Notes: a model not told the origin generated them from the sequence alone. DNA of 64,000 nucleotides from Vibrio ishigakensis (GCF_024347675.1 NZ_AP024881.1:620001-684000), one strand, 5' to 3'; shown: positions 36,826-46,420, numbered from the stretch's first letter. A program made the numbers and translations.

Positions 36826-37138
36826 ATGTCGCCGAAACGACCACGAATTTTTATGTCTTAGGTCACATAATTACAAACTTTGCCAAATTAGACAAAGTTA
36901 AATGTAAAGAATTATGAATAGCTAGATCTTGTTAGTACATCAGGGGTTTAAGCCCACTGTTAAAGGAAAATTTACATTTATTGCTATTTTTTACAACTAT
37001 AGCGAGGTTTTTCACTCTTTAAAAATTATGCGGTGTGGGGTATGTTGCCCGCTCATTTTTTGCAGCAGTCATGGGATTGACGTGCTACAACGCGGTTTAG
37101 CAGCAAAAAAAGAATATTAAAATTAAAAGGAGATACAG
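36826..37138. other. AT-rich intergenic region between trmO and the AbgT gene
   Basis: About 310 bp without a gene. It holds AACTTTG/CAAAGTT (36876-36882 and 36893-36899), a 7-bp inverted repeat suited to a dimeric regulator. Nearer the AbgT gene, TTTTTTGC (37056-37063) pairs with GCAAAAAA (37103-37110) and encloses AGCAGTCA...TGAC(g)TGCT (37064-37086). A strong AAGGAG lies before the 37139 start. The divergent promoters are probably here; I cannot place them exactly. Confidence 0.5.
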
Positions 37139-38728
37139 ATGAGCACATCTGCTTCACAAACACATCGACCGCCTAAAAAGCCTCTATTCACCCGATTTCT
37201 GGATGGCGTAGAGTATCTAGGCAACCTATTACCACACCCAATCACTTTGTTTGCAATTTTTTGTGTGGGTATCTTAGTACTGTCAGGCATTGCAGGTTAT
37301 TTCGAGGTTTCAGTAATGGACCCTCGCCCAGAAGGAGCACCAGGCCGCGCGGCTGACGGTGTTATCCAAGTAGTAAGTCTACTTAATGGTGAAGGCCTGC
37401 GTCTTATCGTTACTAACCTAGTAACTAACTTCACTGGTTTCGCACCTCTAGGTACAGTTCTTGTAGCTATGCTAGGTGTTGCAATCGCTGAGCACTCTGG
37501 TCTGCTTTCTGCAGCTATGCGTGGTCTAGTAATGGGCGCTTCTCAGCGCATGGTTACTGTAGCGGTTGTATTTGCTGGTATCATCTCTAACACAGCATCA
37601 GAATTAGGTTACGTAGTTCTAATTCCTCTTGCGGCTATGTTGTTCCACTCTTTGGGTCGTCACCCACTGGCTGGTCTAGCTGCAGCATTTGCTGGTGTAT
37701 CAGGTGGTTACTCTGCAAACCTTCTAATCGGTACCGTTGATCCGCTTCTATCAGGTATTACTGAGACTGCGGCTCAAATGATCGATCCAACGTACACCGT
37801 TGGTCCTGAGTCAAACTGGTACTTCATGTTTATCTCGACTTTCTTCATCGCGATTACAGGTGCATTTGTAACTGAGAAGATTGTTGAACCTAAGCTTGGT
37901 AAATACAACGACGAAGAAGCTTCAGAAGACCTGTCTGGCGACAGCATGGGCTCTCTAACTTCTGAAGAAAAACGTGGTCTTAAGCTTGCGGGTATCGCTG
38001 TTCTAGGTGTGAGTGCGGTTCTTGCTCTGACAGTTGTTCCTGAGTGGGGCGCACTGCGTCACCCTGAAACTGGTCTAATCGCTGGTTCTCCGTTCCTTAA
38101 GAGTATCGTAGCCTTTATCTTCGTATTCTTTGCTATCCCAGGCTTTGTATACGGTCGCGTAACTGGCACTATGAAGACTGACCGTGACGTGATCAATGCA
38201 ATGTCGAAGTCTATGTCTTCTATGGGCATGTACATCGTACTTGTATTCTTCGCAGCTCAGTTTGTTGCGTTCTTTAAGTGGACTAACTTCGGCCAAGTAT
38301 TCGCGGTTGCTGGTGCAGACTTCCTACAGTCAGTTGGCCTAACGGGTCCAATGCTGTTCTTCGCCTTCATCCTAATGTGTGGCTTCATCAACCTGATGAT
38401 CGGTTCTGCTTCTGCTCAGTGGGCAGTTACAGCTCCTATCTTCGTACCTATGCTGATGCTAGTGGGTTACGCTCCTGAAACTATCCAGGCGGCTTACCGT
38501 ATCGGTGACTCAACGACGAACATCATCACTCCAATGATGAGCTACTTCGGCCTAATCCTTGCTGTAGCAACTCGCTACATGAAGAACCTAGGTATCGGTA
38601 CTCTAGTAGCTACAATGCTACCGTACTCAATCTGCTTCATCGTAGGTTGGTCAGTACTGTTCTACGTGTGGGTATTCGTATTCGGTCTACCAGTAGGTCC
38701 TGGTGCGGCAACCTACTACACGCCTTAA
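37139..38728 (+). CDS. AbgT-family transporter
   Basis: A 529-residue AbgT-family membrane protein with about 11 to 13 helices. Recognisable blocks are LPHPITLFAIFCVGIL, ISNTASELGYVVLIPLAAM and GSASAQWAVTAPIFVPMLMLVGYAPE near the C-terminus. Characterised members import p-aminobenzoyl-glutamate or export sulfonamides as antimetabolite pumps; which applies here cannot be told. No abgA/abgB hydrolase genes are adjacent. Codon usage looks like that of highly expressed genes. Confidence 0.85.
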   Translation: MSTSASQTHRPPKKPLFTRFLDGVEYLGNLLPHPITLFAIFCVGILVLSGIAGYFEVSVMDPRPEGAPGRAADGVIQVVSLLNGEGLRLIVTNLVTNFTGFAPLGTVLVAMLGVAIAEHSGLLSAAMRGLVMGASQRMVTVAVVFAGIISNTASELGYVVLIPLAAMLFHSLGRHPLAGLAAAFAGVSGGYSANLLIGTVDPLLSGITETAAQMIDPTYTVGPESNWYFMFISTFFIAITGAFVTEKIVEPKLGKYNDEEASEDLSGDSMGSLTSEEKRGLKLAGIAVLGVSAVLALTVVPEWGALRHPETGLIAGSPFLKSIVAFIFVFFAIPGFVYGRVTGTMKTDRDVINAMSKSMSSMGMYIVLVFFAAQFVAFFKWTNFGQVFAVAGADFLQSVGLTGPMLFFAFILMCGFINLMIGSASAQWAVTAPIFVPMLMLVGYAPETIQAAYRIGDSTTNIITPMMSYFGLILAVATRYMKNLGIGTLVATMLPYSICFIVGWSVLFYVWVFVFGLPVGPGAATYYTP

Positions 38729-38755
38729 GCTTTAATCGCTTAACAAAACACATCG

Positions 38756-38786
38756 AAATGGTCAGCTTTGCTGGCCATTTTTTTTT
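38756..38786 (+). terminator. Terminator of the AbgT gene
   Basis: AAATGGTCAGC (38756-38766) pairs with GCTGGCCATTT (38770-38780), with one G-T pair, followed by a run of nine T residues. Confidence 0.9.
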
Positions 38787-38789
38787 GGT

Positions 38790-39064
38790 TGAGCAAAGTG
38801 CAACTAACAGTCCGTGTTGTATCCTTGTCGCTCCATTGCTGAGGCTTAATTTAGAACACTGAGTTGGTTAAATGTACGCCGATAAGTAAGATTTTAGATT
38901 TCATATGCACTTGGTTTTACTGTGTGTGGTATTGGGCGTATTCCATTAGTGGAATGTAAAAATACCCACACTTTGTGATGGGGTATCTTTGATATGTTTG
39001 CCGCGTTCGCAAGCCCGCTGGGGGACGTGAATGATAATTACAAACATTCTTAGAGATACACATT
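38790..39064. other. Intergenic region before the POT transporter
   Basis: No gene in about 275 bp. A perfect ATTCCA/TGGAAT inverted repeat (38940-38955) and an ATACCC/GGGTAT pair just after it (near 38963-38986) may be regulator sites. A Shine-Dalgarno-like AGAGA precedes the TTG start at 39065. Confidence 0.4.
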
Positions 39065-40567
39065 TTGCAAACAACATTAAATCCCGTTACTAATGACAGC
39101 AAGCTAATACGCTCGCAGGTCTTCAACGTAACCACCATTACCTTCTTTGGACAGTTCGCTTCATACTCGATCATGTCCATCTTCATCCTGTTCCTGACAC
39201 TACCTATGGCAAAAGATGGCCTAGGTATGACCGAAGAGCAAGCCTATGAATTTATGGGCGTGACTCAAGCTATCGGCTATATGATGCCTATCATCGGCGG
39301 TTTTATTATCGATAAGTATCTGGGCATTCGTCGCGGCATCACTCTTGGTATCTGCCTTCTAGCCGTGGCTTATTTGCTGGTGTATATCGGTAGCTCTCAT
39401 GTACACGATTTTGGCACTCAAGCCTTTATCATGGCCTACGCGCTTATCCCTGCTGTAAATGCCATGGTAGGTTCTCCATCTTCTGCTCTTGTGAGTCGAA
39501 TCTACAAAGGCGATGAAGTGGGCAGCAAGTCGGGTATGACCTACTTCTATATGGCGATCAACGTGGGTTCGCTTATCGGTATCGCTGTAGCCCCTATGTT
39601 TATGAACAGCCAATATGGCGTTATGTCAGTGCTGGCTATCGTGGTGCTAGGTAAAGCAGCTGCAGCCCTTAACTTTATCGCCAAGCGCAAGATCTACGAC
39701 AACGTGGTAGATGATCTAGACAAACAGCCTATGACTTTAGGGCGTACGCTTCCTGTATTGCTTTACCTAGTTGGCGGTTATACGGTTGCTTATGTGGCGT
39801 ACCTAAACCCTTATATCAGCACTTACCTGATTGGTCTTGGTTGTACTATCGGTATCCTAGCTTTCTGTATCCGCACCATGCTTCTTACTGGCGCAGACCG
39901 TACTAAACAATTGGTTGCAGCGTTTCTTATTCTCGTGGCTATCGTGTTCTATGTGCTGTACAACCAGATGGCGACCACAATGGTGATGTTCACCAAGAAC
40001 AATACCGATTTCACTATCTTAGGTTTGACTCTAGCTCCGGCACAGTTTCAGCTGATCAACCCGCTGGTTATCCTAGCTATCGGTTCAATGTTGCCTAAGT
40101 TCTACAGCCGTTTTGTACGCTTTACCATCCCATATCAGTTCGCAGTCGGTGTTATCTTGGCAGGTGTGGCTATGCTAGTACTTTGGTTAGGCGCCTCTAG
40201 TGGCTATGAGACGGGTATTGCCAGTGGTAACTATGTTGGCCTGTCTTACTTTGTTGTGACCATTGCAGAGCTGTTTGTGAGCGCTGTGGGGCTATCTATG
40301 ATTGGCCTTTACTGTCACCCGCGCATGATCGCGTTTGCTATGGGTGCTTGGTATCTAGCCTCGTCTATGTCGAACCTGATCTCAGGTCAGTTAGGTAAGC
40401 TGGTGGCTGTGCCGAAAGGCAGCAGCGACAAAATCCACTCTATGCATGCCTACGGTGACTTCTTCTATTCGATGGGTATGACAGCTGTAGTTGTCGGTAT
40501 CCTGTTGTGCGGCGTGATGTACTTCCTGCATCGCTCTCTAGCGAATAAGGGCATCGAGGTGGCTTAA
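39065..40567 (+). CDS. POT/PTR-family transporter, atypical N-terminus
   Basis: A 500-residue proton-dependent oligopeptide transporter family protein with about 14 helices. The family signature FYMAINVGSLIG and an IIGGFIIDKYLGIRRGI loop are present. However, the helix-1 motif ExxERFxYY, central to proton coupling, reads TFFGQFASYS, so the Glu and Arg residues are missing. It may transport peptides by an altered mechanism or another substrate. The start is TTG at 39065 with AGAGA upstream; no ATG fits. It ends at a shared terminator with metQ. Confidence 0.82.
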   Translation: MQTTLNPVTNDSKLIRSQVFNVTTITFFGQFASYSIMSIFILFLTLPMAKDGLGMTEEQAYEFMGVTQAIGYMMPIIGGFIIDKYLGIRRGITLGICLLAVAYLLVYIGSSHVHDFGTQAFIMAYALIPAVNAMVGSPSSALVSRIYKGDEVGSKSGMTYFYMAINVGSLIGIAVAPMFMNSQYGVMSVLAIVVLGKAAAALNFIAKRKIYDNVVDDLDKQPMTLGRTLPVLLYLVGGYTVAYVAYLNPYISTYLIGLGCTIGILAFCIRTMLLTGADRTKQLVAAFLILVAIVFYVLYNQMATTMVMFTKNNTDFTILGLTLAPAQFQLINPLVILAIGSMLPKFYSRFVRFTIPYQFAVGVILAGVAMLVLWLGASSGYETGIASGNYVGLSYFVVTIAELFVSAVGLSMIGLYCHPRMIAFAMGAWYLASSMSNLISGQLGKLVAVPKGSSDKIHSMHAYGDFFYSMGMTAVVVGILLCGVMYFLHRSLANKGIEVA

Positions 40568-40582
40568 TTTCCTTATGCGCAC

Positions 40583-40612
40583 AAAAAACCGCACTCAAGA
40601 GTGCGGTTTTTT
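40583..40612. terminator. Bidirectional terminator between POT gene and metQ
   Basis: AAAAAACCGCACTC (40583-40596) pairs with GAGTGCGGTTTTTT (40599-40612). It is strong in both directions and ends the convergent transporter and metNIQ units. Confidence 0.93.
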
Positions 40613-40638
40613 AATGTCTGTAAGAAAAGGGGAGGAGA

Positions 40639-41448
40639 TTACCAGCCCTTAACTACGCCACCTTTGAAGATGTCAGAAGCTGCCTTGTACACTTCGTCAG
40701 TCTGGTACGCTTTAACGAAGTTTTGTACGTTTTCAGCGTTTAGGTTCTCTTCGCGAGAAACGATTAGGTTCACGTATGGAGACTCTTTGTCTTCAACGAA
40801 TACACCGTCGCGCTCAGGAGTTAGGTCGATAGAGCTCGCGTAAGTCGTGTTGATGATAGAAAGTGCAACGTCATCTAGAGAGCGTGGTAGCTGTGCAGCG
40901 TCTAGCTCAACGATAGCGATGTTTTTAGGGTTCTCGATGATGTCGCGAACAGTGCCTTGTAGACCAACGCCTTCACGTAGCTTGATCAGACCTTGTTGCT
41001 CAAGAAGAAGTAGAGAACGACCTAGGTTAGTTGGATCGTTTGGTACTGCGATACGTGCACCGTCTTCTAGCTCGTCTACAGATTTGATTTGCTTAGAGTA
41101 GCCCGCGATTGGGTAAACAAAAGAGTTACCTGCGATAGCTAGCTTGTAACCACGGTCAGCGATTTGCTGGTCTAGGTATGGCTTGTGTTGGAATGCGTTG
41201 ATATCAACAGAGCCGTCGTCTAGTGCAGCGTTTGGTGTTACATAGTCAGTGAAGGTTACTAGCTCAACGTCTAGGCCGTACTTCTCTTTAGCTACTTTTG
41301 CTGCAACTTCAGCAACCTGTGCTTCAGCACCCGCCATTACGCCTACTTTAATCTTGCTCATATCTTCCGCTTTGTCACCACAACCTGCTAGAACAACAGC
41401 AGATGCTGCAACGGCAATAGCGAATAGCTTCTTCAAACTGAATTTCAT
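40639..41448 (-). CDS. metQ: Methionine ABC transporter, substrate-binding lipoprotein
   Basis: A 269-residue NlpA-type lipoprotein (E. coli MetQ 271). The signal ends in VVLAGC with lipobox Cys22-23, and the mature part opens KIKVGVMAGAEAQVAEVAA. It binds D- and L-methionine for the MetNI importer. A strong AAGGAGAG lies before the ATG. It is the third gene of metNIQ. Confidence 0.94.
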   Translation of the reverse strand: MKFSLKKLFAIAVAASAVVLAGCGDKAEDMSKIKVGVMAGAEAQVAEVAAKVAKEKYGLDVELVTFTDYVTPNAALDDGSVDINAFQHKPYLDQQIADRGYKLAIAGNSFVYPIAGYSKQIKSVDELEDGARIAVPNDPTNLGRSLLLLEQQGLIKLREGVGLQGTVRDIIENPKNIAIVELDAAQLPRSLDDVALSIINTTYASSIDLTPERDGVFVEDKESPYVNLIVSREENLNAENVQNFVKAYQTDEVYKAASDIFKGGVVKGW

Positions 41449-41469
41449 GAATCTCTCCTTGGAATAAAA

Positions 41470-42147
41470 TTATCTGTGGTCAACTTTGCGAACCAGTGCG
41501 TCACCCACAGATTGAATGATTTGCACTAATACAATCAGCATCACAACGGTTACCGCCATGATAGTAACGTCATATCGGTGGAAGCCATAGCGAATGGCTA
41601 CGTCACCTAGGCCACCGCCACCAACGGTACCGGCCATCGCCGAGTAGCTCACTAGGGTAACTAGGGTAATGGTTACTGTATTAATAATGGTAGGCAGTGC
41701 TTCAGGAAGCAGTACCTTAGAAATAATCTGCATTGGGGTTGCGCCCATTGACTGAGCTGCTTCTACAAGGCCGCTTGGTACCTCAAGCAGTGCACCCTCG
41801 ATAAGGCGAGCCACAAATGGGATAGCGCCGATAGTCAGAGGTACGATAGCCGCTGTGGTACCGATAAAGGTGCCGATAAGTAGCTTAGTAAACGGAATGA
41901 TGGCTACCATAAGTACCAAGAAAGGTACGCTTCGGCCAATGTTTACGATCGCGCCCAATACTGCGTTTAGCTTAGTGTTCTCAAGCAGACCACCTTTTTT
42001 GGTGGTGTGCAGGATAACACCTAGCGGAATACCCAATGCAAAACCAACGATACCAGAAAATGCCACCATGTAGATGGTCTCCCAGGTCGCTTTCAGCAGA
42101 AGGTTACTGTTTAGGCTGAACCAATCCATAATGATCTCAATTGACAT
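41470..42147 (-). CDS. metI: Methionine ABC transporter permease
   Basis: A five-helix permease of 225 residues with the coupling-helix loop [26 protein letters not shown] place the start at the ATG at 42147, which follows GAGGT by 8 bases; TTG at 42153 and ATG at 42129 are alternatives. It overlaps the end of metN by 11 bases. Confidence 0.93.
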   Translation of the reverse strand: MSIEIIMDWFSLNSNLLLKATWETIYMVAFSGIVGFALGIPLGVILHTTKKGGLLENTKLNAVLGAIVNIGRSVPFLVLMVAIIPFTKLLIGTFIGTTAAIVPLTIGAIPFVARLIEGALLEVPSGLVEAAQSMGATPMQIISKVLLPEALPTIINTVTITLVTLVSYSAMAGTVGGGGLGDVAIRYGFHRYDVTIMAVTVVMLIVLVQIIQSVGDALVRKVDHR

Positions 42148-43171
42148 AGCCAAGTACCTCTACTTTTACATTGTGTTGTTCTAGATATTTGATTGCGGCA
42201 AGGTCGGCTTCTTCTGAGCCGAATAGCTCAGCAACCAGCATGCCGAATTTCACGCCGCCTGCGTAATCGAGATCAGAGCTTAGGATAGATACATCGATAT
42301 CAAATTTGCGGGTGATCTGGCTGATCACTGGCTCATCTACGGTTGCACCTGTGAACTCAAGGCGTACTAGAGGATGACTGCCCTCTGAGCGATCCTGGGT
42401 CAGGCGCTCTGCGTAGTCTTCTGGAATAGACAGGTCAAGGGTAGAGCGAATGAACTTACGTGCTAGCTCTGTTTTCGGGTGAGCAAAGATTTCGCCTACA
42501 GTGCCTTTCTCAACCAGTTTACCGCCGCCGATAATCGCCACCTCGTGACAGATGCTCTTCACTACGTCCATCTCGTGGGTAATGATAAGAACCGTGATGC
42601 CAAGCTGACGGTTGATGGTCTTTAGAAGCTCAAGGATAGATTGAGTGGTAGCAGGATCCAGTGCACTGGTCGCCTCATCACACAGCAGAACCTTAGGGTC
42701 ACTTGAAAGTGCACGTGCGATTGCCACACGCTGCTTTTGACCGCCACTTAGGTTAGCTGGATAGGTGTCTTTCTTGTCAGCAAGGCCAACAAGGTCTAGC
42801 AGTTCCGTTACTTTCGCTTCGATGTGTTGACGGTCGCGGCCTGCAAGCTCAAGTGGCAGGGCAACGTTATCAAATACGGTGCGAGAAGATAGCAGGTTGA
42901 AGTGCTGGAAGATCATGCCGATATTGCGGCGCGCTTCTGACAGGCCTTTGTCATTTAATTTAGTTAGATCAACGCCATCAACGATCACTTCGCCGCTAGT
43001 CGGTACCTCTAGCATATTTACACAGCGGATCAGCGTACTTTTACCGGCACCAGAGGAGCCGATTACGCCAAATATCTTGCCTTTTGCGACGCTAAGATTG
43101 ATATCTACTAAGGCATTAATCGGGCGATTGCCTTGGTAAAATATCTTGTTAACTTGGTTGATTTCTATCAT
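42137..43171 (-). CDS. metN: Methionine ABC transporter ATP-binding protein
   Basis: A 344-residue ATPase with Walker [10 protein letters not shown], signature LSGGQKQR and Walker [12 protein letters not shown], plus a C-terminal NIL domain that senses cytoplasmic methionine and blocks transport. The ATG at 43171 is used rather than the TTG one codon upstream. It leads metNIQ. MetJ boxes lie about 75 to 100 bp upstream. Confidence 0.95.
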   Translation of the reverse strand: MIEINQVNKIFYQGNRPINALVDINLSVAKGKIFGVIGSSGAGKSTLIRCVNMLEVPTSGEVIVDGVDLTKLNDKGLSEARRNIGMIFQHFNLLSSRTVFDNVALPLELAGRDRQHIEAKVTELLDLVGLADKKDTYPANLSGGQKQRVAIARALSSDPKVLLCDEATSALDPATTQSILELLKTINRQLGITVLIITHEMDVVKSICHEVAIIGGGKLVEKGTVGEIFAHPKTELARKFIRSTLDLSIPEDYAERLTQDRSEGSHPLVRLEFTGATVDEPVISQITRKFDIDVSILSSDLDYAGGVKFGMLVAELFGSEEADLAAIKYLEQHNVKVEVLGYVN

Positions 43172-43244
43172 CAATGAACCTGTAAACTGGGGAACTGCAG
43201 TGAATTCTGCTGAAATGCTATGGCGATCACAGCGTCAAGTCAAT

Positions 43245-43268
43245 AGATATTTTTACGTCTAGACGTCT
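43245..43268. promoter_or_regulatory. Tandem MetJ boxes upstream of metN
   Basis: Three adjacent 8-bp MetJ sites: AGATATTT (43245-43252, 5 of 8 match), TTACGTCT (43253-43260, 6 of 8) and AGACGTCT (43261-43268, 8 of 8). MetJ with S-adenosylmethionine binds such tandem boxes cooperatively, so metNIQ should be repressed when methionine is plentiful. The site also lies 80 bp upstream of gmhB on the other strand. Confidence 0.8.
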
Positions 43269-43346
43269 AAACTGTAATTGAAGTGTGCGACTGATGACAA
43301 AGCGTGTAATAATCTGTGTGAACCTGCCTTATAAGAGAGAGTATCG

Positions 43347-43901
43347 GTGGCTAAACCTGCTGTTTTTTTAGATCGTGATGGCGTAATTAACGTCGATCAC
43401 GGATACGTACACGACGAACATGACTTTGAATACATCGAAGGTGTATTTGAGGCAACCAAGAAGCTACAACAGCAGGGCTATATGCTGGTGCTAGTGACCA
43501 ACCAATCTGGTATCGCTAGAGGTAAATTTAGCGAAGACAGATTCCTTTCTCTTACTCAATGGATGGACTGGAACTTCTCCGACAACGGCGTGGAGTTCGA
43601 CGGCATCTATTACTGCCCGCATCATCCTGAACATGGCATTGGTGATTACAAGCAAGATTGTGAGTGTCGTAAGCCAAAGCCGGGTATGTTTATCTCAGCG
43701 CGAGACTTCCTGAAGATCGATATGGCTAAATCTGTAATGGTTGGCGATAAGGCTGAGGATATGATGGCCGCTGAAGCCGCGGGTGTTGGCACTAAGATCT
43801 TGGTGCGCACAGGTAAGCCGGTAACCGAAAAAGGTGAAGCCATTGCCGATGCGGTTCTAGATAGCATCGCTGATGTTCCTGCATTTATCGCCTCTCGCTA
43901 A
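43347..43901 (+). CDS. gmhB: D-glycero-beta-D-manno-heptose-1,7-bisphosphate 7-phosphatase
   Basis: A HAD-family phosphatase of 184 residues in the ADP-heptose pathway for lipopolysaccharide core. The nucleophile motif FLDRDGVIN, the zinc-binding Cys/His set (CPHHPEHG, then CECRKP) and the late acid motif MVGDKAEDM are complete. The start is GTG at 43347 with a GAGAGA ribosome site. It diverges from metN as in E. coli and is followed after 3 bp by treR. Confidence 0.93.
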   Translation: MAKPAVFLDRDGVINVDHGYVHDEHDFEYIEGVFEATKKLQQQGYMLVLVTNQSGIARGKFSEDRFLSLTQWMDWNFSDNGVEFDGIYYCPHHPEHGIGDYKQDCECRKPKPGMFISARDFLKIDMAKSVMVGDKAEDMMAAEAAGVGTKILVRTGKPVTEKGEAIADAVLDSIADVPAFIASR

Positions 43902-43904
43902 TCC

Positions 43905-44855
43905 ATGACCAAAAAGCTCACCATTCTTGATATTGCGAAACTTGCCGGCGTCGGCAAGTCGACTGTGTCTCGCGTCCTGACCAACGACCCTAAGGTAAAG
44001 CCTGAAACTCGGCAAAAGGTTGAGCAGGTGATTTCCGAGTCCGGCTATGTGCCGTCCAAATCAGCCCAGTCCATGCGCGGGGGCAGTCAAAAAGTGGTGG
44101 GTGTGATTATCTCCCGCCTCGATTCTCCATCTGAAAACCAAGCGGTGGGCACTATGCTCAGCACCCTGTATAGCGCTGGTTATGATGTGGTGGTTATGGA
44201 GAGTCAGTTTGATCGTGACAAGACTAATGAGCATCTTGAGGTACTCAAACGTCGCAATGTGGATGGCGTGATCGTATTTGGTTTTACCGATTGTGATGTG
44301 GAGAGTTTATCCTCTTGGCAGCACAAGGCGGTGGTGATCGCCATGGATTACCCAGAGCTTTCCTCGATCAACTATGACAACCAGATGGTGATTGAGCTTG
44401 CCTTAGAGCATGTAAAGTCCCAAGGTCTGGATGAGATTGCCTATATAGGTGTCGACCCTAAAGACAGAACCACGGGGTTATCTCGACTAAACGCTTATCT
44501 GGATTGGTGTCAGCGCAAAGATCACAGAGTTAACTACCAGGTGGGCGAACTTCACCATGAGAGTGCCTATCAGTTGGTGGATAAGGTGCTCGGCTCGGAC
44601 ACTCAAGCCATAGTTTGTGCCAGTGATACTTTGGCATTGGGCGTTATTAAACGCCTGCAAGAGCTGGGACGTGAAGATGTCTTGGTGACTGGTGTTGGCG
44701 GTAATGAACTGCTCTCTTTCCTATTTCCCAAGGTCTATAGCGTCGATCCTGGCTATACCGAAGCCGGCAAGAAAGCGGCAAATGCTTTGATCAAGCAGCT
44801 CTCTGGTGAGGCTGAAATCACCCATCAAACCCAACAACCTCTGCCTAGAATGTGA
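43905..44855 (+). CDS. treR: Trehalose operon repressor (LacI family)
   Basis: A 316-residue LacI-family repressor (E. coli TreR 315). The helix-turn-helix TILDIAKLAGVGKSTVSRVL is at residues 5-24, followed by a periplasmic-binding-protein-like ligand domain that in E. coli senses trehalose-6-phosphate. It begins 3 bp after gmhB, so it is probably transcribed with it. Two operator-like palindromes lie between it and treB. Confidence 0.92.
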   Translation: MTKKLTILDIAKLAGVGKSTVSRVLTNDPKVKPETRQKVEQVISESGYVPSKSAQSMRGGSQKVVGVIISRLDSPSENQAVGTMLSTLYSAGYDVVVMESQFDRDKTNEHLEVLKRRNVDGVIVFGFTDCDVESLSSWQHKAVVIAMDYPELSSINYDNQMVIELALEHVKSQGLDEIAYIGVDPKDRTTGLSRLNAYLDWCQRKDHRVNYQVGELHHESAYQLVDKVLGSDTQAIVCASDTLALGVIKRLQELGREDVLVTGVGGNELLSFLFPKVYSVDPGYTEAGKKAANALIKQLSGEAEITHQTQQPLPRM

Positions 44856-44868
44856 CCTGATTCAATTT

Positions 44869-44884
44869 ATGGGACTGTTCCCAT
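44869..44884. promoter_or_regulatory. TreR-like operator 1
   Basis: ATGGGACTGTTCCCAT is a palindrome with one mismatched pair in the arms, 12 bp after the treR stop. It shares its core with operator 2, 58 bp away centre to centre. Confidence 0.7.
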
Positions 44885-44925
44885 TTTAATTTCTCATAAC
44901 TAGTGTCAATATTCGTCACACAAGA

Positions 44926-44943
44926 AATGGGAATGTTCCCATT
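44926..44943. promoter_or_regulatory. TreR-like operator 2, overlapping the treB -35 region
   Basis: AATGGGAATGTTCCCATT has perfect 8-bp arms. A consensus -10 TATAAT at 44955-44960 puts the expected -35 at about 44932-44937, inside this operator, so a bound repressor would block RNA polymerase. Core TGGGA-N4-TCCCA is shared with operator 1. Confidence 0.78.
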
Positions 44944-44990
44944 GATTCATCGAATATAATAAATGTACCCACTTTAAGGTGAACTAAGTT

Positions 44991-46415
44991 ATGAGCAAGG
45001 TAGAACGTCGCGATGTTCAGCGCCTGATCGAATTGGTCGGCGGAAGAGAAAATATCGCCAGTGTAAGTCACTGTTTAACCCGTTTACGTTTTGTTTTGAA
45101 TGACACGGATAAGGCTGACACCAAAGGGCTAGAGGCACTTCCTCTGGTAAAAGGTTGCTTTACCAATGCAGGCCAGTTTCAGGTAGTTATCGGCACTGAG
45201 GTAGACGAGGTGTATAAGGTGCTGCTTGAGGAATCAGGTCAATCAGCGGCGAGTAAGGATGATGCCAAGCTTGCAGCGCGCAAGAACATGAACATCCTTG
45301 AGCGTGGTATCTCTCATCTGGCAGAAATCTTTGTTCCTCTTCTTCCTGCCATTATCACCGGTGGTCTGATCCTTGGTTTCCGTAACGTTATCGGTGATAT
45401 CCGAATGTTCGACGGCCAGACTCTGACAGAGATCAGTCAGTTCTGGGCAACGGTACACTCATTCCTATGGCTTATCGGTGAAGCTATCTTCTTCTTCCTA
45501 CCAGTAGGTGTGTGTTGGTCGACAGTGAAGAAACTGGGCGGCACTCCGATTCTGGGTATCACGTTAGGTGTGACTCTGGTTTCGCCTCAATTGATGAACG
45601 CCTATCTGATAGGCAAAGAAGTGCCAGAGGTATGGGACTTTGGCCTATTTGTCATTGAGAAGGTGGGGTATCAGGCTCAGGTTATTCCAGCGATGCTGGC
45701 GGGTATGGCGCTAGCCTTTATTGAAACCAATCTTAAGCGCATCGTACCGTCTTACCTGTATCTGGTTGTGGTGCCATTTGTCTCTATCATTCTGTCTGTG
45801 ATTCTGGCGCACTCTTTGATTGGTCCGTTCGGTCGTATGTTGGGTGATGGTGTGGCATTTGCCGCTAAAGCTGCCATGACAGGTGACTTTGCAGTGCTGG
45901 GTTCAATCCTGTTTGGTTTCTTCTATGCACCATTGGTTATCACAGGTATCCACCACACTACTAACGCCGTTGACCTACAACTGATGCAAGACCTTGGCGG
46001 TACACCAATCTGGCCTCTTATTGCACTATCAAATATCGCTCAAGCATCAGCGGTAGTGGGCATCATTATCATCAGCAAGAAACATGGCGAGCGCGATATC
46101 TCTGTGCCAGCGGCTATCTCTGCTTATTTAGGTGTGACTGAGCCGGCAATGTACGGCATCAACTTGAAATACAAGTTTCCTATGCTTTGCGCCATGATTG
46201 GTAGTGCGGCAGCGGCAGCAATCTGTGGTAGCGCAGGTGTGATGGCAAACGGTATCGGTGTGGGCGGTCTGCCAGGCATCCTTTCTATCCAACCAGCCTT
46301 CTGGGGCGTATTTGGTCTAGCAATGCTGGTGGCAATCATAGTGCCAATCACACTAACTCTAATCCTTTATAAGCGCGCTCAAAGCAAGGGCGAGCTAGAA
46401 ACAGCAAACGCATAA
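44991..46415 (+). CDS. treB: PTS trehalose transporter subunit IIBC
   Basis: A 474-residue phosphotransferase permease (E. coli 473). The N-terminal IIB domain has the phosphorylated cysteine in SVSHCLTRLRF (about residue 26), followed by an about ten-helix IIC domain with FGFFYAPLVITGIHHTTN. It imports trehalose as trehalose-6-phosphate, taking phosphate from a separate IIA protein (usually the glucose IIA). AAGGTGA precedes the ATG. Confidence 0.94.
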   Translation: MSKVERRDVQRLIELVGGRENIASVSHCLTRLRFVLNDTDKADTKGLEALPLVKGCFTNAGQFQVVIGTEVDEVYKVLLEESGQSAASKDDAKLAARKNMNILERGISHLAEIFVPLLPAIITGGLILGFRNVIGDIRMFDGQTLTEISQFWATVHSFLWLIGEAIFFFLPVGVCWSTVKKLGGTPILGITLGVTLVSPQLMNAYLIGKEVPEVWDFGLFVIEKVGYQAQVIPAMLAGMALAFIETNLKRIVPSYLYLVVVPFVSIILSVILAHSLIGPFGRMLGDGVAFAAKAAMTGDFAVLGSILFGFFYAPLVITGIHHTTNAVDLQLMQDLGGTPIWPLIALSNIAQASAVVGIIIISKKHGERDISVPAAISAYLGVTEPAMYGINLKYKFPMLCAMIGSAAAAAICGSAGVMANGIGVGGLPGILSIQPAFWGVFGLAMLVAIIVPITLTLILYKRAQSKGELETANA

Positions 46416-46420
46416 TCTAG

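Noticed and set aside
44904..44920. A possible CRP site upstream of treB (TGTCA...TCACA).
   Set aside because: The half-sites are separated by seven bases rather than six and the left half is imperfect.
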